Source: Pseudomonadota bacterium | GTDB taxonomy: Bacteria > Pseudomonadota > Gammaproteobacteria > Burkholderiales > Burkholderiaceae | Length of the DNA stretch: 14,054 bases | Assembly: GCA_023441105.1 (NCBI GenBank) | Contig: JAEZQX010000098.1 | Span: 1 to 14,054, forward strand | Direction: 5' to 3' | In this document: piece by piece, positions 11,913-14,054 of the stretch | How positions within the stretch are numbered: the first letter of the stretch is position 1 | Layout of the letters: each line of letters begins with the position of its first letter | Program-made: the position numbers and the translations under genes | Notes under the pieces: generated by a model | What the model saw: only the letters and a program-made list of their open reading frames with translations | Told to the model about the DNA's origin: nothing | Database searches by the model: none

Positions 11913-14054
11913 GACGCAGGACGGGAAGGGCCGCAGTACCCAATGGCTGTCGCGCGGGCTCGAAGCGCTGATCGAGGAGCTGGGGCGCGATCCTGGCGAG
12001 TCGGCGGCGGAGCCGGATTTCGACGTCCTCATTATCGGCAGCGGCTACGCGGGCGCCGTCGCCGCTGCCGAGCTCGCCCGCCACCGTGGCAACAAGCGCG
12101 TGTGCGTTCTCGAGCGGGGTCGCGAGCGCTTGCCGGGTGCCTTTCCGTCCCGGATGGCCGAGCTGGCGGGTCATGTCCGATTCTCCTCGCAGGGGTCGAC
12201 CCGCCCCCGGGGTCGACGGGAGGGGCTGTTCGACTTGAAGCTCGGCGAGGACCTGTGCGCGCTGGTTGCCAACGGCGTCGGCGGCGGCTCGCTGATCAAT
12301 GCCGGCGTGATGCTACTTCCCCCGCGCGAAGTATTCACATCGCGGGCCTGGCCGAAAGCGCTACGGGAGCCGTCGTCCGTCGACGCGCTCCTCGCTGTCG
12401 GTGCAACCTTGGAGACCCGATTGGGTGCCACCCCAACGGTGGAGACCGCCGACTCGCCGCTGCCACTCAAGTTCAAGGCGCTGCGGGCACTGGCGGGGGA
12501 CCATGGAGCAAGGACGCTGCCGATCACCGTCGCCCCGGCGGCGACCGGGAGCGACGGCATGCGCACGCCGGCCGGCGTCGCGATCGATTCGTGCGTCGGC
12601 TGCGGCGGCTGCTTCACCGGATGCAACTACAACGCCAAGGTTTCGCTGGACGTCACCTTGCTTGCCGAGGCGCGCCAGGCCGGCGCCGAGATCTACGCCG
12701 GCGCGACCGTGCTGAAGCTGGAGCGGATCGGGAAGGCGGGCTCCGAACCGGCCTGGCAGGTCCATGTGGTCCACACTGACGAGGCGCTGCGACGTCGCCA
12801 GCCCAAGCCCTTCCTGCTGCTTGCGCGACGACTGGTGCTCGCGGCGGGCACCTTTGGCTCGCCCGAGATCCTGATGCGGTCGCGCAGCGACACGTTGCGT
12901 TGGTCGCCGAAGCTGGGGCACCAGGTCTCGTCCAATGGCGATCTCATCGCCGCTGCCTATGCCACCCGGGAGGAGGCGAACTGCGCGGCAAACGAGCAAG
13001 TCGACCCGGGGAGCACGGAGCCGCGCAGGCGCGTGGGCCCGACGATCACCGGCATGATCGACCTCCGCTCTTCGGTTGGCAGTGGCCTGCCTGTCGGCAA
13101 CGGCCTGCCTCCCGCGGACGATGACCTTGTCATCCAGGACCTGGCGATCCCCGGCCCGCTGCGCAGGTTGCTGGAGGAAACCGTGACCACCGCGGCTGCG
13201 CTTCAGCAACTGGCCGAGCCCGACCGGTCTTGTCATGGCGGATCGAAGCGTCGCACCGACCCCTGCGCGGTGAACCCCGAGGCTGTGAGCAGGACGCTGA
13301 CCGTAGCCATCATCGGCCACGATAGCGCCGACGGCGTCATGCTGTTCGACGGAGAGGACGGGATGAACGACGGCGACGGCGCCACCCGGATCCGCTGGCC
13401 GTCGCTGCGCACCTATCCGCCGCTCCTGCGGCGGCATCGGCGCTTCGAGGCGCTGCTGCGCTCCTCGATCGGCGGGCAGGCATTACCAAATCCCCTGTGG
13501 CGACCGCTGCCTGACAAGCTGGACTTCCTGCTGGGCACGCAGGCCGGTCCGCTCGTGACGGTGCACCCGCTCGGCGGCTGTCCGATGGGCGATGATTGGC
13601 GCACGGGCGTTGTCGATCACCTCGGCCGGGTATTCGACGGGGCGTCGCCATCGACCTCCCACCCCGGACTGGTCGTGCTGGATGGTTCGATCATCCCGAC
13701 CTCCCTGGGCATCAATCCCGCCCTGTCGATCGCGAGCATCGCGATGCGTGCCGTCACCGAGTTGCGCAAGGAGTGGGAGTACGACGCACATCCATCGCCG
13801 AAGGAACCGATCGGTGATCGCCCGGTCTTCCGCAGTCCGAAGCCTCCCGCCCGGCGCCGGACCACGCGCGTCGAGATGGTGGAGCGGCTGTCCGGGCAGA
13901 TGGTTCTCGACGGAATCGGGCAACGCGACAGGCCAGTGCATGTCGAGCTCACGCTGCGGTTTCGAAGCGTGTTGCCGGCGAATCTCGCTTCCGGTACCGG
14001 GGCGGCACGGCTGGTCCTCGCCCCGCGCGGCGGGCGGCTGCGGATCTTCGAATG
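11881..14054 (+). CDS. GMC-family flavoprotein oxidoreductase, cholesterol-oxidase-like, with C-terminal extension (3' partial)
   Basis: The frame is open from ATG 11881 to the right edge (724 codons) with no stop. It has no signal peptide. Residues 46-60 hold the FAD-binding DVLIIGSGYAGA, followed by VLERG, the GMC signature NGVGGGSLINAG (131-142), a cysteine cluster C238-x2-C241-x2-C244-x3-C248 followed by N-A-K, LAAGTFGSPEIL, active-site HPLGGCPMG (His562), and DGSIIPTSLGINPALSI (Asn612). This is the cholesterol-oxidase branch, which oxidises a hydroxyl using FAD; that branch shares the C-x-x-C-G-x-C-x-x-G-C segment. The oxidoreductase ends near residue 635. A further part starting about 660 (RTTRVEMVERLSGQM) resembles the linker seen in large GMC/alpha-beta-hydrolase fusions, but the window stops there. 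GGGAG at 11871-11875 is the ribosome site, inside the kinase gene. Substrate unknown; a sterol or other polycyclic alcohol is a guess. Confidence 0.88.
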   Translation, partial: MQPEPTEQPPETQDGKGRSTQWLSRGLEALIEELGRDPGESAAEPDFDVLIIGSGYAGAVAAAELARHRGNKRVCVLERGRERLPGAFPSRMAELAGHVRFSSQGSTRPRGRREGLFDLKLGEDLCALVANGVGGGSLINAGVMLLPPREVFTSRAWPKALREPSSVDALLAVGATLETRLGATPTVETADSPLPLKFKALRALAGDHGARTLPITVAPAATGSDGMRTPAGVAIDSCVGCGGCFTGCNYNAKVSLDVTLLAEARQAGAEIYAGATVLKLERIGKAGSEPAWQVHVVHTDEALRRRQPKPFLLLARRLVLAAGTFGSPEILMRSRSDTLRWSPKLGHQVSSNGDLIAAAYATREEANCAANEQVDPGSTEPRRRVGPTITGMIDLRSSVGSGLPVGNGLPPADDDLVIQDLAIPGPLRRLLEETVTTAAALQQLAEPDRSCHGGSKRRTDPCAVNPEAVSRTLTVAIIGHDSADGVMLFDGEDGMNDGDGATRIRWPSLRTYPPLLRRHRRFEALLRSSIGGQALPNPLWRPLPDKLDFLLGTQAGPLVTVHPLGGCPMGDDWRTGVVDHLGRVFDGASPSTSHPGLVVLDGSIIPTSLGINPALSIASIAMRAVTELRKEWEYDAHPSPKEPIGDRPVFRSPKPPARRRTTRVEMVERLSGQMVLDGIGQRDRPVHVELTLRFRSVLPANLASGTGAARLVLAPRGGRLRIFE

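Noticed and set aside
10605..12032. 475-codon minus-strand frame opposite the kinase gene
   Set aside because: Opposite intact H, N and G boxes of the kinase; low-information product.
12361..13437. 358-codon minus-strand frame and shorter plus-strand frames inside the GMC gene
   Set aside because: The GMC frame is open throughout and holds all family motifs; the others are shadows.
1..14054. tRNA, rRNA, insertion sequences, integrases or attachment sites
   Set aside because: I saw no cloverleaf-like elements, transposase motifs or flanking inverted/direct repeats; composition is uniform apart from the 9385-9410 and 160-190 AT-richer patches.

Overview
The window is GC-rich, densely packed DNA with strong third-position GC bias. 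Long shadow reading frames lie opposite nearly every real gene. Gene content (CoA-dependent catabolism, a divergent gene with a Bug/TctC-like leader, a NarL-type response regulator with a hybrid kinase) suggests a betaproteobacterium, probably Burkholderiales. That assignment is an inference from style and content; there is no marker gene in the window.

Left block (1-8710). The 5' end of a leftward gene with a signal peptide (1-97) diverges from a rightward seven-gene run: crotonase-fold enoyl-CoA hydratase/isomerase (271), NDP-forming acyl-CoA synthetase (1043), two different acyl-CoA dehydrogenase subunits (3306 and 4592), an SDR dehydrogenase (5743), a second SDR fused to a degenerate SDR-like half (6520), and a Cys-less tandem carboxymuconolactone-decarboxylase-like protein (7883). 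Gaps are about 1-80 bases, so one operon is likely. The logic is: activate an acid to its CoA thioester, desaturate it with a heteromeric dehydrogenase, hydrate or isomerise it, then oxidise the alcohol. Substrate is unknown. Paired dehydrogenase subunits that both lack the usual catalytic Glu recall the alpha2beta2 enzymes of steroid/terpenoid side-chain degradation. A near-palindrome at 165-186 in the divergent gap is a candidate operator.

Right block (8721-14054). A perfect 10-bp hairpin separates the operon from a convergent small gene (8772-9176, minus). It encodes a secreted protein whose whole mature part is an array of 14-residue DEGTPPNL-type repeats; I recognise no family. Divergent from it, across a 280-base gap with helically phased direct repeats and a perfect TATAAT box, lie a NarL/FixJ response regulator (9457), a six-TM hybrid histidine kinase (10128), and a large GMC/cholesterol-oxidase-like flavoprotein (11881, running off the right edge and overlapping the kinase gene by 32 bases). 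The last three look like one transcription unit. The most interesting candidate for something undescribed is the secreted repeat protein together with this divergent two-component/GMC module.
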